A program made the translations under genes and the position numbers. This document shows, piece by piece, positions 9,061 through 19,745 of a DNA stretch of 64,000 nt. The stretch is from Pseudomonadota bacterium (GTDB taxonomy: Bacteria; Pseudomonadota; Alphaproteobacteria; Acetobacterales; Acetobacteraceae): assembly GCA_021781835.1 (NCBI GenBank), contig JAJXWD010000007.1, positions 36,659-100,658 on the forward strand. The letters are read 5' to 3'. The notes beneath the pieces are model-generated. The model was not told where the DNA came from, did not search any database, and worked only from the letters and a program-made list of their open reading frames with translations. Position 1 is the first letter of the stretch. Each line of letters opens with the position of its first letter.

Positions 9061-10824
9061 TCACGCGCCCGAGATCTCGCGGTGCCGGCGGTCGAGTTCC
9101 TCGCTGTAGCGCCGCAAAGCGTGCTGCTCGGTCACCAGCCCCAGAACCTTCAGACCCTCGGCATCCTCAACCACCGCCAGCGCGTCGGCCGCCGCTTGTT
9201 CAAAAGCATCGAGCGCCTCGCGTACATTCATGCCCGGCACCAGAAACCGCCCCTGATGGTGCATCAGATCCGCGACCTTGCGGCCCTCGCCGGTCGCCAC
9301 CGCAGCCTCGGGCGGGTAGATCATGCCGGCATAACGCTCCTGCGCGTCCACCACGATCACCCGCGCCAGCGCGCCGGCGGGCACTTCGCGGCGGAAATCG
9401 GCCAGGCTCATCTCGGCCTGCACGATCTTGGGGGCGCTGCGCATCATGCGCCCGACCGTCAGCGTCCGCACCCAGCCAATATCGACACCCGAGCGGATGG
9501 GCGCCCCGCGCAGATGAAAGCGCCAGGTGGTGAACGAATAGCCGAACAGCCGCCTGGTGGTGAGGGTGGCGGCAATGGCGGCCGCCAGCACGGCCATGGT
9601 GGCGGTGAAATTGCGGGTGGATTCGAGCGCCAGAAAGGTCATGGTCATTGGCCCGCCGACCACAGAGGCGGCCAGGCCGCTCATGCCCACCACGGCAAAC
9701 AGCCCGGGCGGCAGAGGGGGCATGAAGGGTATCACCCCCAGCAGCCCGGCAAACACCTTGCCCAGCAGCGCCCCCAGAAACAGCGAGGCGAAGAACAGGC
9801 CACCGCGAAACCCGGCGCCGATGGACACCGCCGAGGCCGAAGCCTTGATGACAAAAAACCCCAGCACCACGAAAAACGGAAAACTGACATTTATATAAGC
9901 GTGCAAGGCCGAGTGGCCCGACGACATGGCCTTGGGCGTGATGCAGCCCAGTGCCCCCACCACCAGCCCGGCCAAGGCAGGGCGCGCCCAGGGGGGAATG
10001 CCGGAGGCGCGGAAGCCCGCCTCGATGAGCGTTGCCCCGCGCATGATGACAATGCCCGCCAGACCGCACACCACGCCCAGCACCAAAATGAGCACATAGG
10101 CCAAATCGGGGATGGTCTGCGGCAAGGTGACGCTGAGCGGCGGCGTGCCGAACCCCAGGGCCTGCACCGTGAGCGTGCCCGCCAGCGCCGCGATCACGAC
10201 ATAAGGCAGGCTGGCCATGGTATAGACGCCCATGACCAGCTCGATGCCATAAAACGCCCCGCATAGCGGCGCGTTGAACGCCCCGCCAATGGCCGCCGCC
10301 GCCCCGCACCCCACCAGCACGCGCAGATCATTGCGGCGCAGGCGCAGCGCCTGGCCGAGCTTGGAGGCAAGGCCAGCACCAAACTGGGCGTAGCCCGCCT
10401 CCATGCCCACCGAGGCACCGACCCCGTTGGAGAGCATGGTCTGGGCCGTCACCAAAATCGAGTCTGTGAGCGACATGCGCCCGCCATACAGCGCGTTGGC
10501 CTCGATCGGGTCGACCGGCACGCGCGGGCGGAAGCGGCTGAGCACCGCCATGGCCAGCCCCAGCACCAGCCCGCCGCAGCCCGGCACCAGCAGCAGCCGC
10601 AGCCACGGCAAATGAGACGCCTCCGAGATGCCCCCGCCCGGCGGCAATAAAAACAGATGGCCATGCATCAGGCCGGTGATGGCATTGACCGCCGCCACGC
10701 CGCAGCCCGCCGCCATGCCCACGCCAGCCGCCAGCACCGCCAGCCAGGCTTCATCCGCCCGGGCCAGCGCGCGCAATCTCTGCACGGCCTGGCTCCAGGC
10801 CGAGTCGGGGAGGGCTTCGCTCAT
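9061..10824 (-). CDS. ClC-type chloride channel/antiporter with C-terminal CBS region
   Basis: The 587-residue protein has about ten hydrophobic segments in residues 25-420 followed by a cytosolic tail (about 450-587) of CBS-domain type (MNVREALDAFEQAAADALAV and LGLVTEQHAL). ClC signatures are present but altered: the GREGP loop reads GMEAGYAQFG, keeping the gating glutamate but replacing proline, and GxFxP reads GFRGGLFFASL. The serine loop GSGIP is not recognisable; the equivalent part reads VPVDPIEANALYGG. Whether it works as a Cl-/H+ exchanger or a channel cannot be said. It is divergent from rsmA with 42 bases between starts. Confidence 0.88.
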   Translation of the reverse strand: MSEALPDSAWSQAVQRLRALARADEAWLAVLAAGVGMAAGCGVAAVNAITGLMHGHLFLLPPGGGISEASHLPWLRLLLVPGCGGLVLGLAMAVLSRFRPRVPVDPIEANALYGGRMSLTDSILVTAQTMLSNGVGASVGMEAGYAQFGAGLASKLGQALRLRRNDLRVLVGCGAAAAIGGAFNAPLCGAFYGIELVMGVYTMASLPYVVIAALAGTLTVQALGFGTPPLSVTLPQTIPDLAYVLILVLGVVCGLAGIVIMRGATLIEAGFRASGIPPWARPALAGLVVGALGCITPKAMSSGHSALHAYINVSFPFFVVLGFFVIKASASAVSIGAGFRGGLFFASLFLGALLGKVFAGLLGVIPFMPPLPPGLFAVVGMSGLAASVVGGPMTMTFLALESTRNFTATMAVLAAAIAATLTTRRLFGYSFTTWRFHLRGAPIRSGVDIGWVRTLTVGRMMRSAPKIVQAEMSLADFRREVPAGALARVIVVDAQERYAGMIYPPEAAVATGEGRKVADLMHHQGRFLVPGMNVREALDAFEQAAADALAVVEDAEGLKVLGLVTEQHALRRYSEELDRRHREISGA

Positions 10825-10866
10825 GGGCGCATTGTTGCCACGCCCGACAATGCGCTAACAAGCGCC

Positions 10867-11706
10867 ATGACGGATTTTTCTGCGCCCCCGCCGCCTTTGC
10901 GCGACATTATCGCCCGTTTCGACCTCAAGGCCGACAAATCTCTCGGCCAGCATTTTCTGCTCGAGCCCGGGCTGCTCGCGCGCATCGCCGGGCTGGCGGG
11001 CGATCTTGCGGGCCTCAACGTGGTCGAGATCGGCCCTGGCCCCGGCGGCCTTACCCGCGCGCTGCTGGCGACCCCGGCCCGGCATGTCACCGCCATCGAG
11101 TTCGACCCGCGCGCCGTCGCGGCGATAGAGGATCTGGCCACCCTCACGCCGCGCCTCTCGGTGGTGGCGGGGGATGCCATGAAAACCGACATCCCCGCCC
11201 TGGTGCCGGGACCGCGCGCCATTGTCGCCAACCTGCCTTATAATATCGGCACGCTGCTGCTGGTGCGCTGGCTGCACGAGGCCGCCGCCTATCGCTCACT
11301 GACGCTGATGTTTCAGCTTGAAGTGGCCGAGCGCATCTGCGCCAGCCCCGATACGGGGGCCTATGGGCGGATCGCGGTGCTCAGCCAATGGCTGTGCGAT
11401 GTGGATTTGGCCATGACCGTGCCGGCGGGCGCCTTTTCGCCGCCGCCGAAAGTGGAGTCGGCGGTGGTGCGGCTGGTGCCCAAACCCGTGCAGCCGCCCA
11501 AACATGAGCTGCGCGCCATGGAGCGGCTGACCGCGGCGGCCTTTGGCCAGCGGCGCAAAATGCTGCGAGGCGCGCTCAAGCCCCTGGGCGGAGCGGCCCT
11601 GCTCGAGGCGGCGGGCATCGACCCCGCGCGCCGGGCCGAGACGCTCGCGGTCGATGAGTTCGAGCGGCTGATGCGGACGCTGCTGGCGCGCGAGGCGGGA
11701 GGCTGA
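10867..11706 (+). CDS. rsmA: 16S rRNA dimethyladenosine transferase
   Basis: The 279-residue product is a RsmA/KsgA methyltransferase that dimethylates two adjacent adenosines near the 3' end of 16S rRNA. SAM motif I is EIGPGPGGLTRAL and the adenine-binding motif IV is NLPYNIGTLL; KSLGQHFLLEP at the N-terminus is also typical. The listed start at 10867 is chosen because homologues begin just before the DIIARFDLKADKSLGQ segment. The frame extends upstream but would overlap the divergent ClC gene. Confidence 0.95.
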   Translation: MTDFSAPPPPLRDIIARFDLKADKSLGQHFLLEPGLLARIAGLAGDLAGLNVVEIGPGPGGLTRALLATPARHVTAIEFDPRAVAAIEDLATLTPRLSVVAGDAMKTDIPALVPGPRAIVANLPYNIGTLLLVRWLHEAAAYRSLTLMFQLEVAERICASPDTGAYGRIAVLSQWLCDVDLAMTVPAGAFSPPPKVESAVVRLVPKPVQPPKHELRAMERLTAAAFGQRRKMLRGALKPLGGAALLEAAGIDPARRAETLAVDEFERLMRTLLAREAGG

Positions 11707-11712
11707 GCGCGC

Positions 11713-12174
11713 TCAGCTCACCATCAGCACCACCACATGGCTGTCATCGACCTCGCCCAGCGCCTCGTAAAGCGCGCTGATGCCCGCCAGCATGGCCGCG
11801 CCCTGATCTTCATCGTCCTCTTCGGTGAAATCGGCATACAGCTCGCCCAGCTCCTCGGGGTCGAAGCTCTCGGGGTCGAGGGCGGCGCGGTACTCGGCGC
11901 GCTCATCGGCGGTCAGGATCACCACCAGGGCGTTCGAGCGCTCGGCCAAATCACCGACCAGGGCGTTTTCGCTGGTTTCCAGGTCGATGTCGAAATCCTC
12001 GGCCAGCACCGGCAGCAGCACGGCGAACAGCCCGCCATCGCCATCGAACTCGGCGGCCACCGTGCCGTTATCGGCCAGATAGGCGGTCAGGGCGCGCGGA
12101 TCTGCATCCTCGGCCGCGCTGGTCAGCCCCGCGAGGTCGGTGCGGTCGAGGCGGGTGAAGCTGGCTTGAGCCAT
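11713..12174 (-). CDS. Acidic hypothetical protein
   Basis: From ATG 12174 the product is 153 residues and very acidic, with clusters such as [12 protein letters not shown]. No signal peptide, membrane segment or cysteine is seen. A GGGAG site precedes the ATG; an upstream in-frame ATG at 12204 is less likely. It is convergent with rsmA (6 bases between stops). I do not recognise a family. Confidence 0.6.
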   Translation of the reverse strand: MAQASFTRLDRTDLAGLTSAAEDADPRALTAYLADNGTVAAEFDGDGGLFAVLLPVLAEDFDIDLETSENALVGDLAERSNALVVILTADERAEYRAALDPESFDPEELGELYADFTEEDDEDQGAAMLAGISALYEALGEVDDSHVVVLMVS

Positions 12175-12352
12175 GGTCGGTCTCCCTGGGGGTTGCGCGG
12201 GCATGATTATCAGCGCCGCCCGCGCCTGCCAACGCTCACCCCTTGGCGCCGGGCGCTTGGCACCTTACAATAACGCCACCTACCTCGCCGCCCCGGCTTG
12301 CCGCGGCAGCGGGCCGGCGGAGGGGGTTTGTTCGCTCATGATTGAGGAATAC

Positions 12353-14140
12353 ATGGCTGAAGAAACACATGATTTTGGCACCGAAGTCGGGCGTCTGCTC
12401 GACCTCGTGGTGCATTCTCTTTACTCTGATCGCGAAATCTTCCTGCGCGAGCTGGTGGCCAACGCCGCCGACGCCACGGATAAGCGCCGCTTTCTGGCGC
12501 TCTCCGACGAGGCGCTGGCCCTGCCCGATAACGCCGCCATCCGCATCAGCGCCGACAAGGGGGCGCGCACCATCCGCATCGAGGATTGCGGCGTGGGCAT
12601 GACGCGCGAGGAGATGGCCGAAAATCTCGGCACCATCGCACGCTCGGGCACGGCCGCCTTCGCCGCCAATCTGGGCGCCGCCAAGCCCGAGGACCGGCCG
12701 AGCCTGATCGGCCAGTTCGGCGTCGGGTTTTATTCGGCCTTCATGGTGGCCGAAAAGGTCGAGGTTGTTTCCCGCAAGGCCGGGCATGAGGAAGCCTGCG
12801 CATGGGCCTCGGACGGCAAGGGGACATATACGCTGGGCGGCGCCACGCGCGAGGCGCCCGGCACCACCATCTTGCTGCACATCAAGCATGACGCCGAGGA
12901 ATTCCTCGAGCCGCTGCGCCTGAAAACCATCATCCGCAAATGGGCCGATCATATCGCCCTGCCCATCGAGCTGGAGGAGGAGAGCAAATTCACGGCCGTG
13001 ACCTCGGGCACCGCGCTCTGGCGCCGGGGCAAGAGCGAGATCAAGCCCGAGGAGTACCAGGATTTTTACCGCCATGTGGCGCACAGCTTCGATGAGCCCT
13101 TCGCCACCATCCATTGGCGGGCCGAGGGCACGCTGGAATTTTCGGCGCTGCTGTTCATCCCCTCCGAGAAGCCGTTTTTTCCCGTCGAGGATGACCGGGA
13201 ATCCAAGGTGCGGCTGCATGTGAAGCGCATGTTCATCACCGACCGCGCCGAGCTGCTGCCGCGTTGGCTGTCCTTCGTCTCGGGCGTGGTGGATACCGAG
13301 GATCTGCCGCTCAATGTCAGCCGCGAGATCCTGCAATCCACCCCGGTGCTGGAGAAGATCCGCAAGGCGCTGGTCAACCGCGTGCTGACCGAGCTGAAGG
13401 CGAAGGCCAAGGAGCCCGAGAGCTTCGGCAAGTTCCTCGAGGCGTTCGGGCCGGTTTTGAAGGAGGGTATTTACGAGGATACCGGCCATGCCGCCGAGAT
13501 CGCCGCCCTGCTGCGCTTTGCCTCGACCACCGAGGCGGCCACCACGCTCGATGAGTATGTTGGGCGGATGAAGGAGGGACAGGAGGCGATCTATTATCTC
13601 TCGGGCGAGGGCGCGCTGGCCAAGACCTCGCCGCAGCTCGAGGGGTTTGCCGAAAAAGCCTATGAGGTGCTGCTGCTCGCCGACCCGATCGACGCCTTCT
13701 GGCCCCAGCGCCTGGGCACGTACAAGGAGAAGAAGCTGGTCTCCGCCTCGCAAGCGGGCGCGCTGTTCGAGGCGGCCACGCCCTCGGACGAGGTGGCCGG
13801 GCTGTGCGCCAAGCTGCAAGAGGCGCTGGGCGACAAGGTTTCGGGGGTGGCGGCCTCGAGCCGGCTGAAAGACAGCCCGGTGATGCTGGTTGCCGCCGAG
13901 GGCGGGCCTGACCTCGCCATGCAAAAGCTGCTCAAGCGCGCCGGGCGGCCGGTGTTCGGCCTGCCGCCGAAGCTCGAAATCAACCCGGCTCACCCGCTGA
14001 TCGCCAGCCTGAGCGGGCGTGAGAGCCTGGCCAGCGCGGCCGGGCTGCTGCTCGACCTCGCCCGGCTGCAAGAAGGCGACCTGCCCGATGAGCCGGCCTC
14101 GTTCGTGAAATCCATCGCCGCGGCGCTGGCCAAGGCGTGA
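12353..14140 (+). CDS. htpG: Molecular chaperone HtpG (bacterial Hsp90)
   Basis: The 595-residue product matches HtpG: N-terminal ATPase domain with [21 protein letters not shown], the [19 protein letters not shown] lid region, and [13 protein letters not shown]; the middle domain has [20 protein letters not shown] with the catalytic arginine; a shorter dimerisation domain follows. GAGG lies 7 bases before ATG 12353. Another ATG at 12338 would add five residues. The natural terminator of this gene is split by an insertion sequence that starts 22 bases after the stop. Confidence 0.95.
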   Translation: MAEETHDFGTEVGRLLDLVVHSLYSDREIFLRELVANAADATDKRRFLALSDEALALPDNAAIRISADKGARTIRIEDCGVGMTREEMAENLGTIARSGTAAFAANLGAAKPEDRPSLIGQFGVGFYSAFMVAEKVEVVSRKAGHEEACAWASDGKGTYTLGGATREAPGTTILLHIKHDAEEFLEPLRLKTIIRKWADHIALPIELEEESKFTAVTSGTALWRRGKSEIKPEEYQDFYRHVAHSFDEPFATIHWRAEGTLEFSALLFIPSEKPFFPVEDDRESKVRLHVKRMFITDRAELLPRWLSFVSGVVDTEDLPLNVSREILQSTPVLEKIRKALVNRVLTELKAKAKEPESFGKFLEAFGPVLKEGIYEDTGHAAEIAALLRFASTTEAATTLDEYVGRMKEGQEAIYYLSGEGALAKTSPQLEGFAEKAYEVLLLADPIDAFWPQRLGTYKEKKLVSASQAGALFEAATPSDEVAGLCAKLQEALGDKVSGVAASSRLKDSPVMLVAAEGGPDLAMQKLLKRAGRPVFGLPPKLEINPAHPLIASLSGRESLASAAGLLLDLARLQEGDLPDEPASFVKSIAAALAKA

Positions 14141-14145
14141 GGATA

Positions 14146-14162
14146 AAGGGGGCCGCGAGGCC
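14146..14162 (+). terminator. Left half of the htpG terminator, interrupted by an insertion sequence
   Basis: The bases before the insertion sequence, joined to those after it at 15501 with one copy of the 11-bp duplication removed, give AAAGGGGGCC-GCGA-GGCCCCCTTTT followed by GGTTTT, a standard intrinsic terminator. The duplicated target (gccgcgaggcc) is the loop and upper stem. In the present state the two halves lie 1.3 kb apart. Confidence 0.75.
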
Positions 14163-14180
14163 CATAGGCGCTAACTTAAG
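14163..14180 (+). repeat. Left terminal inverted repeat of the IS element
   Basis: CATAGGCGCTAACTTAAG, an exact inverted copy of 15472-15489. The 11 bases before it (14152-14162) are repeated exactly after the right end. Confidence 0.95.
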
Positions 14181-14218
14181 CCTGGACGTTCTGAATCGTG
14201 ATGTGATTCACAGGAGGG

Positions 14219-15304
14219 ATGAAGCTTTCATCTCTCCTGACGTCGGACTGGTCGTCGCTGGTATCTGCGCTTCCATCGTCGCTTGATTTAACGGCTTTGG
14301 CGCGAGCCAAGAAAGCCATTGTTCGGGGGCGCCAAGTCAGCGATGGCGAGACGTTGCTACGTCTTGCGCTGTGGTATGGCCCGTGCGGGATGTCGCTGCG
14401 CTCGGCTTCGGCCCTGGCGACGGGAACGGGAGCGGCGATTTTATCGGATGTCGCCCTTCTCAAGCGCTTGGCTGGGGCATCGGCTTGGCTGGAAGCGGTG
14501 ATCACCGCGCTTTTGGCTGAGCGTCAATTGGCGGCGCGGTTATCTGATCGGCCTTTGGTCATGATTGATGGCACGTCGATCAGCCGTCCCGGCAGCATTG
14601 GCAGCGAGTGGATTCTGCATAGCCGTTATGATCCTGATATCGGGTTCAACGGATTTGAACTGACGGATTGTCATGGTGGTGAGAGCCTGAAGCGTCATCA
14701 TTTTGGTCCGGGTGATATTGTCCTTGCGGATCGTGGCTATGCCCAAGCCCGTGGTTTGCTTCATATTCTTGAGCAGAAGGCCGATTTTGTCGTGCGGACG
14801 GGATGGCGTTCCCTGGCTTTCCGCGATGCGGACGGGAACCGTTTTGATCCCTTGGAACATTTTAAGGGTTTGCCGTCAGGACAGGCGGATGAGATCAGGA
14901 CCGGCATCGCCGTGGACGGTAAGCGCTTGTCTGTCCGTCTCGTCGTCTTCTCCAAGGACGACACCGCGACCCAGGCTGAACTGAAACGCGTCAAATACAA
15001 GGGCAGAGATCAGCGCAGTACCCACCCTCACAGTCAATTGGCGGCTCGATATACGATGATCGTCACATCTTTGGATGCCGCGACGTACCCTACAGAAACG
15101 GTTCTCTCCCTCTATCGTCAACGTTGGCAAATCGAACTGGCCTTTAAACGGCTGAAAAGCCTGCTCCACATCGACAGATTGCCCGCCAAAAACAAGAATT
15201 TGGCGCGGACTTGGCTGTATGCCCACCTCGTTCTCGCCATTCTGATCGATACCATGACCCAGCAAATGCTGGACTCCCCCCCCTCTACGGAAGGTCTCGA
15301 ATAA
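14219..15304 (+). CDS. IS4-family DDE transposase, C-terminus lost through a frameshift at a C8 tract
   Basis: The 361-residue frame holds the DDE triad of IS4-type transposases: first D in LVMIDGTSIS (about residue 119), second D in IVLADRGYAQ (about 170), and E in the Y-x2-R-x3-E-x6-K signature YRQRWQIELAFKRLK (about 301-315). It ends soon after a run of eight C (15276-15283) with an unlikely tail, SPPSTEGLE. Reading one base further on opens a second frame of about 64 codons that ends inside the right inverted repeat, as is usual for such elements. Full length would be about 418 residues. The shift may be a disabling mutation, a slippage switch or a sequencing error. Confidence 0.9.
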   Translation: MKLSSLLTSDWSSLVSALPSSLDLTALARAKKAIVRGRQVSDGETLLRLALWYGPCGMSLRSASALATGTGAAILSDVALLKRLAGASAWLEAVITALLAERQLAARLSDRPLVMIDGTSISRPGSIGSEWILHSRYDPDIGFNGFELTDCHGGESLKRHHFGPGDIVLADRGYAQARGLLHILEQKADFVVRTGWRSLAFRDADGNRFDPLEHFKGLPSGQADEIRTGIAVDGKRLSVRLVVFSKDDTATQAELKRVKYKGRDQRSTHPHSQLAARYTMIVTSLDAATYPTETVLSLYRQRWQIELAFKRLKSLLHIDRLPAKNKNLARTWLYAHLVLAILIDTMTQQMLDSPPSTEGLE

Positions 15305-15476
15305 CCGCCGCCCATCACGATGGCGAAATGCTCAGATGATGATCAGGGTCGTCATGACCGCAATCCATGACGGCATCCTAAAGGCTTGGGACAACAGGGA
15401 GGCAATGGCATACCGACTATGCGAGCCACCACGAAAAAGAGCACTCCAGTTAATTGGAGTGCTCTTCAGTGCTTAA
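15285..15476 (+). pseudogene. Shifted C-terminal segment of the IS transposase
   Basis: Continuing after the C8 tract in the next frame gives a stop-free, protein-like sequence including KVSNNRRPSRWRNAQMMIRV and HDGILKAWDNREAMAYRL, ending with TAA at 15474-15476 inside the right inverted repeat. It has no start codon with a ribosome site of its own, so it is read as the missing end of the transposase. Confidence 0.7.
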
Positions 15477-15489
15477 GTTAGCGCCTATG
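15472..15489 (-). repeat. Right terminal inverted repeat of the IS element
   Basis: CTTAAGTTAGCGCCTATG, the exact complement of the left end. It overlaps the stop of the frameshifted transposase end. Confidence 0.95.
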
Positions 15490-15610
15490 GCCGCGAGGCC
15501 CCCTTTTGGTTTTATACCATCCCGCCAAATGTTTGACGCTTCTCGTCCGGTGGCGGGGCGGCATACCTCTTTGAGTTTGCGCGTGGCGCCCAACCAACCC
15601 CACGCTTATA

Positions 15611-15634
15611 CCCGTCAGCCTCAGGGCTGACGGG
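15611..15634 (-). terminator. Hairpin just after the tandem glycine-zipper genes
   Basis: A perfect 10-bp stem (CCCGTCAGCC, loop TCAG) two bases after the stop of the minus-strand gene. The following T run on the minus strand is weak, so it may act as a terminator or as a message-stabilising structure. The rest of 15501-15636 holds no gene. Confidence 0.55.
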
Positions 15635-15636
15635 TA

Positions 15637-15879
15637 TTATTCGCCCAGATTGATCTGGTGATGGGTGGTGACCGCGCCCGTGATCGCGCCGGCGGCGCCG
15701 CCGAGCAGCGCGCCCTCGGCCGGGCCCATGCCGGTGGCCGCGCCGATGATCGCCCCCGCGCCAGCCCCGATGGCACCGCCCGTTAACGCGCGGTGGCCCG
15801 GCGAATAGCCGCACCCGGTCAATGCCAGCATCAGCACCGCCGCGCCGGCCAAAACCCTGTTTTTAGACTGTATGACCAT
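15637..15879 (-). CDS. Glycine-zipper lipoprotein
   Basis: From ATG 15879 the product is 80 residues. A signal peptide ends in a lipobox (MLALTGC, cysteine about residue 20), followed by a run of small-residue repeats (GGAIGAGAGAIIGAATGMGP and GALLGGAAGAITGAV) typical of glycine-zipper outer-membrane proteins such as the SlyB/OsmB class. GGAGG lies 7 bases before the start. It is a paralogue of the gene directly upstream (about half identical by eye) and probably forms an operon with it. Likely a small envelope-stress lipoprotein. Confidence 0.8.
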   Translation of the reverse strand: MVIQSKNRVLAGAAVLMLALTGCGYSPGHRALTGGAIGAGAGAIIGAATGMGPAEGALLGGAAGAITGAVTTHHQINLGE

Positions 15880-15899
15880 GATATCCTCCGGCCGCTGTT

Positions 15900-16154
15900 T
15901 CACTCGCCGACCAGCGGCTTGCCAAGATTGAGTGTATGCGGGCTGATGGCCGCCCCCGCCACCGCCCCGACCGCGCCGCCAATGGCCGCGCCGGCCCCAG
16001 GCCCAATGCCCGTGACCGCGCCGACAATCGCGCCCGTGCCCGCGCCGATGGCGCCGCCCGAGAGCGCGCGCGACCCAGGCGTGTAGCCGCACGCCGCCAA
16101 GGGCAAAATGAGGCCCAGAAGAATCAAGGGCTTGGTTATACGCTTCGGGGTCAT
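15900..16154 (-). CDS. Glycine-zipper lipoprotein, tandem paralogue
   Basis: From ATG 16154 the product is 84 residues with a signal peptide, lipobox LPLAAC (cysteine about residue 22), and the glycine-zipper core GGAIGAGTGAIVGAVTGIGP followed by GAAIGGAVGAVAGAA. Both this protein and its neighbour begin the mature part with CGY(S/T)PG and end with a short polar tail containing NLG, so they arose by tandem duplication. Only 20 bases separate them. Confidence 0.8.
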   Translation of the reverse strand: MTPKRITKPLILLGLILPLAACGYTPGSRALSGGAIGAGTGAIVGAVTGIGPGAGAAIGGAVGAVAGAAISPHTLNLGKPLVGE

Positions 16155-17625
<1,471 letters not shown>

Positions 17626-17661
17626 GGCGTTGTATTAAGGCGTTGGTTACATATTAGGATC

Positions 17662-17689
17662 TTGGCCCCTTTTTGAAAAAAGGGGCCAA
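17662..17689 (+). terminator. Terminator-like hairpin after mreB
   Basis: Stem TTGGCCCCTTTT with its complement AAAAGGGGCCAA, 4-base loop. No T run follows on the plus strand, so termination strength is uncertain. Confidence 0.45.
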
Positions 17690-17756
17690 ACCGCCACAAA
17701 CTTTTAATCTCATTCCCGCCCTGGTTTCAGGCGCCCGCCCTCGCTATTCTAGAGCC

Positions 17757-18578
17757 ATGTCTCTCAGTTTCACCAAGATGCAGGGCGCGGGGAATGACTT
17801 TGTCGTGCTCGACGCCCGCGCCACGCCGCTCTCCCTGCCCGCCCCGCTCGTGCGCCGCATCGCCGACCGGCGCTTTGGCGTGGGCTGCGATCAGCTCATC
17901 ATCATGGAGCCTGGCGACAGTTCCGCCGATGTGTTCATGCGCATCCTCAATGCCGACGGCACCGAATCGGGCGCCTGCGGCAATGCCACGCGCTGCGTGG
18001 CCGCGCTGATCGCCGAGGAAACGGGGGCGCGCGAAATTGGGGTGCGCACCGCGGCCGGACTGTTGCGCGCCGAAATTCTGGGCCCCGGCCTGGTCGAGGT
18101 GGATATGGGCACGCCCAAGCTAGGCTGGGAGGATGTGCCCGTGGCCCATGAAGCCGATACGCTGCACCTCTCGCTCGGGCTCGGCCCCGTCTCCGACCCC
18201 GCCGCCTGCTCGATGGGCAACCCGCACGTGACCTTTTTTGTCGATGGCTTCGCGCATCTGCCCATCGACACGCTGGGCCCCAAGCTCGAAACCCACCGGC
18301 TGTTTCCCGAGCGCGCCAATATCGGCTTCGCCCATGTCGAGGCGCCAGAGCGCATCCGCCTGCGGGTGTGGGAGCGCGGCGCCGGGCTGACGCTGGCCTG
18401 CGGCTCGGGCGCCTGCGCCACGCTGGTCAACGCGCATCGCCGCAAGCTCACGGGGCGGCGGGCCTTGATCGTCATGGATGGCGGGGAGCTGCTCGTCACC
18501 TGGCGGGCGGATAACCATGTGCTCATGCGCGGCCCCGCCGAGACCGTGTTTACCGGCATGCTGCCGGAGGCCGCGTGA
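17757..18578 (+). CDS. dapF: Diaminopimelate epimerase
   Basis: At 273 residues it matches DapF, which interconverts LL- and meso-diaminopimelate for lysine and peptidoglycan. Both catalytic cysteines are visible, in [10 protein letters not shown] (about residue 75) and [10 protein letters not shown] (about residue 218), and the substrate region [14 protein letters not shown] is at the N-terminus. ATG 17757 gives the standard [15 protein letters not shown] start. The stop overlaps the ftsY start. Confidence 0.96.
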   Translation: MSLSFTKMQGAGNDFVVLDARATPLSLPAPLVRRIADRRFGVGCDQLIIMEPGDSSADVFMRILNADGTESGACGNATRCVAALIAEETGAREIGVRTAAGLLRAEILGPGLVEVDMGTPKLGWEDVPVAHEADTLHLSLGLGPVSDPAACSMGNPHVTFFVDGFAHLPIDTLGPKLETHRLFPERANIGFAHVEAPERIRLRVWERGAGLTLACGSGACATLVNAHRRKLTGRRALIVMDGGELLVTWRADNHVLMRGPAETVFTGMLPEAA

Positions 18579-19498
18579 TGGCCGTTTCCGGTTTTTTCGC
18601 CCGGCTCAAATCCGGCCTCTCGCGCTCGGCCGCCAAGCTCACGGGCGGCATCGTCGCCACCTTCACCAAGCGCAAGCTCGATGACGAGGCGCTCGAGGAG
18701 CTGGAAGACCAGCTGATCGCCGCCGATCTCGGCCCGGCGGTCGCGGCGCGCATCATCAAATCCTTCCGCAAAACGCGCTTTGGCAAGGAAGTGACCGCCG
18801 AGGAGGTGCGCGAGACGCTGGCCGCCGAGATCGGGGAGATTCTCGGCCCCGTGGCCCGGCCCCTCGCGCTCGACCGCGGGCACAAGCCTTATGTCATCCT
18901 CATGACCGGCGTGAACGGGGCGGGCAAGACCACCACCATCGGCAAGCTCGCCGCCCGCTACCGCGATGAGGGGCTGAAGGTGATGCTGGCCGCGGGCGAT
19001 ACGTTCCGCGCCGCCGCGGTCGAGCAGCTCCAGGTCTGGGGCAGCCGGGCCGGCGCCGAGGTGGTGACCGCCCCGCCCAATTCCGACCCCGCCTCGCTCG
19101 CCCATGACGCGCTCTCGAAAGCCATCAAGGCCGGTGTTGATGTGCTGCTGATCGACACCGCCGGGCGGCTGCACAACAAGAACGCCCTGATGGAGGAGCT
19201 GCGCAAGATCCTGCGCGTCATCCGCAAGCTCGACGCCAGCGCCCCGCACGCCACGCTGCTCACCCTCGATGCCACCACCGGCCAGAACGCCGTGACCCAG
19301 GTGGGCGTGTTCAAGGACATGGTGGAGCTGACCGGGCTGGTGGTCACCAAGCTCGACGGCTCGGCCAAGGGCGGCATTGTGGTGGCGCTGGCCGAAAGCT
19401 ACGGCCTGCCCATCCATCTGGTCGGCACCGGCGAGCAGATCGACGATCTGCGCCCCTTCGAGGCCGCCGAGTTCGCCAGCGCCCTGCTCGAGACCTGA
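18578..19498 (+). CDS. ftsY: Signal recognition particle receptor FtsY
   Basis: The 306-residue protein has the N and G domains of the SRP receptor GTPase: G1 GVNGAGKTTTIGKLA (about residue 110), ATLAAGDTFRAAA-type G2 region (MLAAGDTFRAAAVEQL), G3 DTAGRLHNK, and TKLDGSAKGG. There is almost no acidic A domain, as in many alphaproteobacteria. It targets ribosome-nascent-chain complexes to the Sec translocon. The start overlaps the dapF stop by one base; a GTG one codon earlier is possible. Confidence 0.95.
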   Translation: MAVSGFFARLKSGLSRSAAKLTGGIVATFTKRKLDDEALEELEDQLIAADLGPAVAARIIKSFRKTRFGKEVTAEEVRETLAAEIGEILGPVARPLALDRGHKPYVILMTGVNGAGKTTTIGKLAARYRDEGLKVMLAAGDTFRAAAVEQLQVWGSRAGAEVVTAPPNSDPASLAHDALSKAIKAGVDVLLIDTAGRLHNKNALMEELRKILRVIRKLDASAPHATLLTLDATTGQNAVTQVGVFKDMVELTGLVVTKLDGSAKGGIVVALAESYGLPIHLVGTGEQIDDLRPFEAAEFASALLET

Positions 19499-19745
19499 CG
19501 CGCGCCGGAAATATTACGGAAACATTATTTGGATCGATATCGGGTGCGCTTACGCCGGCCAAGGCGCGCCAACCCGATGCCATCGATCGCCACAATGAGA
19601 GGGAGGCGGGGGCGCGACAGCGCATCCGCCCCTAAAGTTTTTGAAATCATGTTGCGCGGAAGGCGGGTTTTTGACATAAATCGTCCGCCGCTGATCATGA
19701 TGCGCTCCCTCCTCGCCTGCCGGTCATAGCGGCATGTTTCCAGAA

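Larger units (their letters stand above)
14163..15489 (+). mobile_element. IS4-family-like insertion sequence, 1327 bp
   Basis: Bounded by perfect 18-bp inverted repeats (CATAGGCGCTAACTTAAG at the left, its complement at the right) and flanked by an 11-bp direct repeat, gccgcgaggcc, at 14152-14162 and 15490-15500. It carries one DDE transposase gene. GC content is visibly lower than in neighbouring genes. A 12-bp hairpin (15437-15448 with 15455-15466) lies just inside the right end. The perfect ends and intact duplication suggest a recent insertion. Confidence 0.93.

Noticed and set aside
12236..14071. 611-codon open frame opposite htpG
   Set aside because: The plus strand is plainly HtpG; long antisense frames are common in high-GC DNA and this one has no recognisable motif.
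19671..19699. TTGACA at 19671 as a sigma-70 promoter for the phasin-like gene
   Set aside because: The -35 box is exact but no good -10 box is found at the right spacing.
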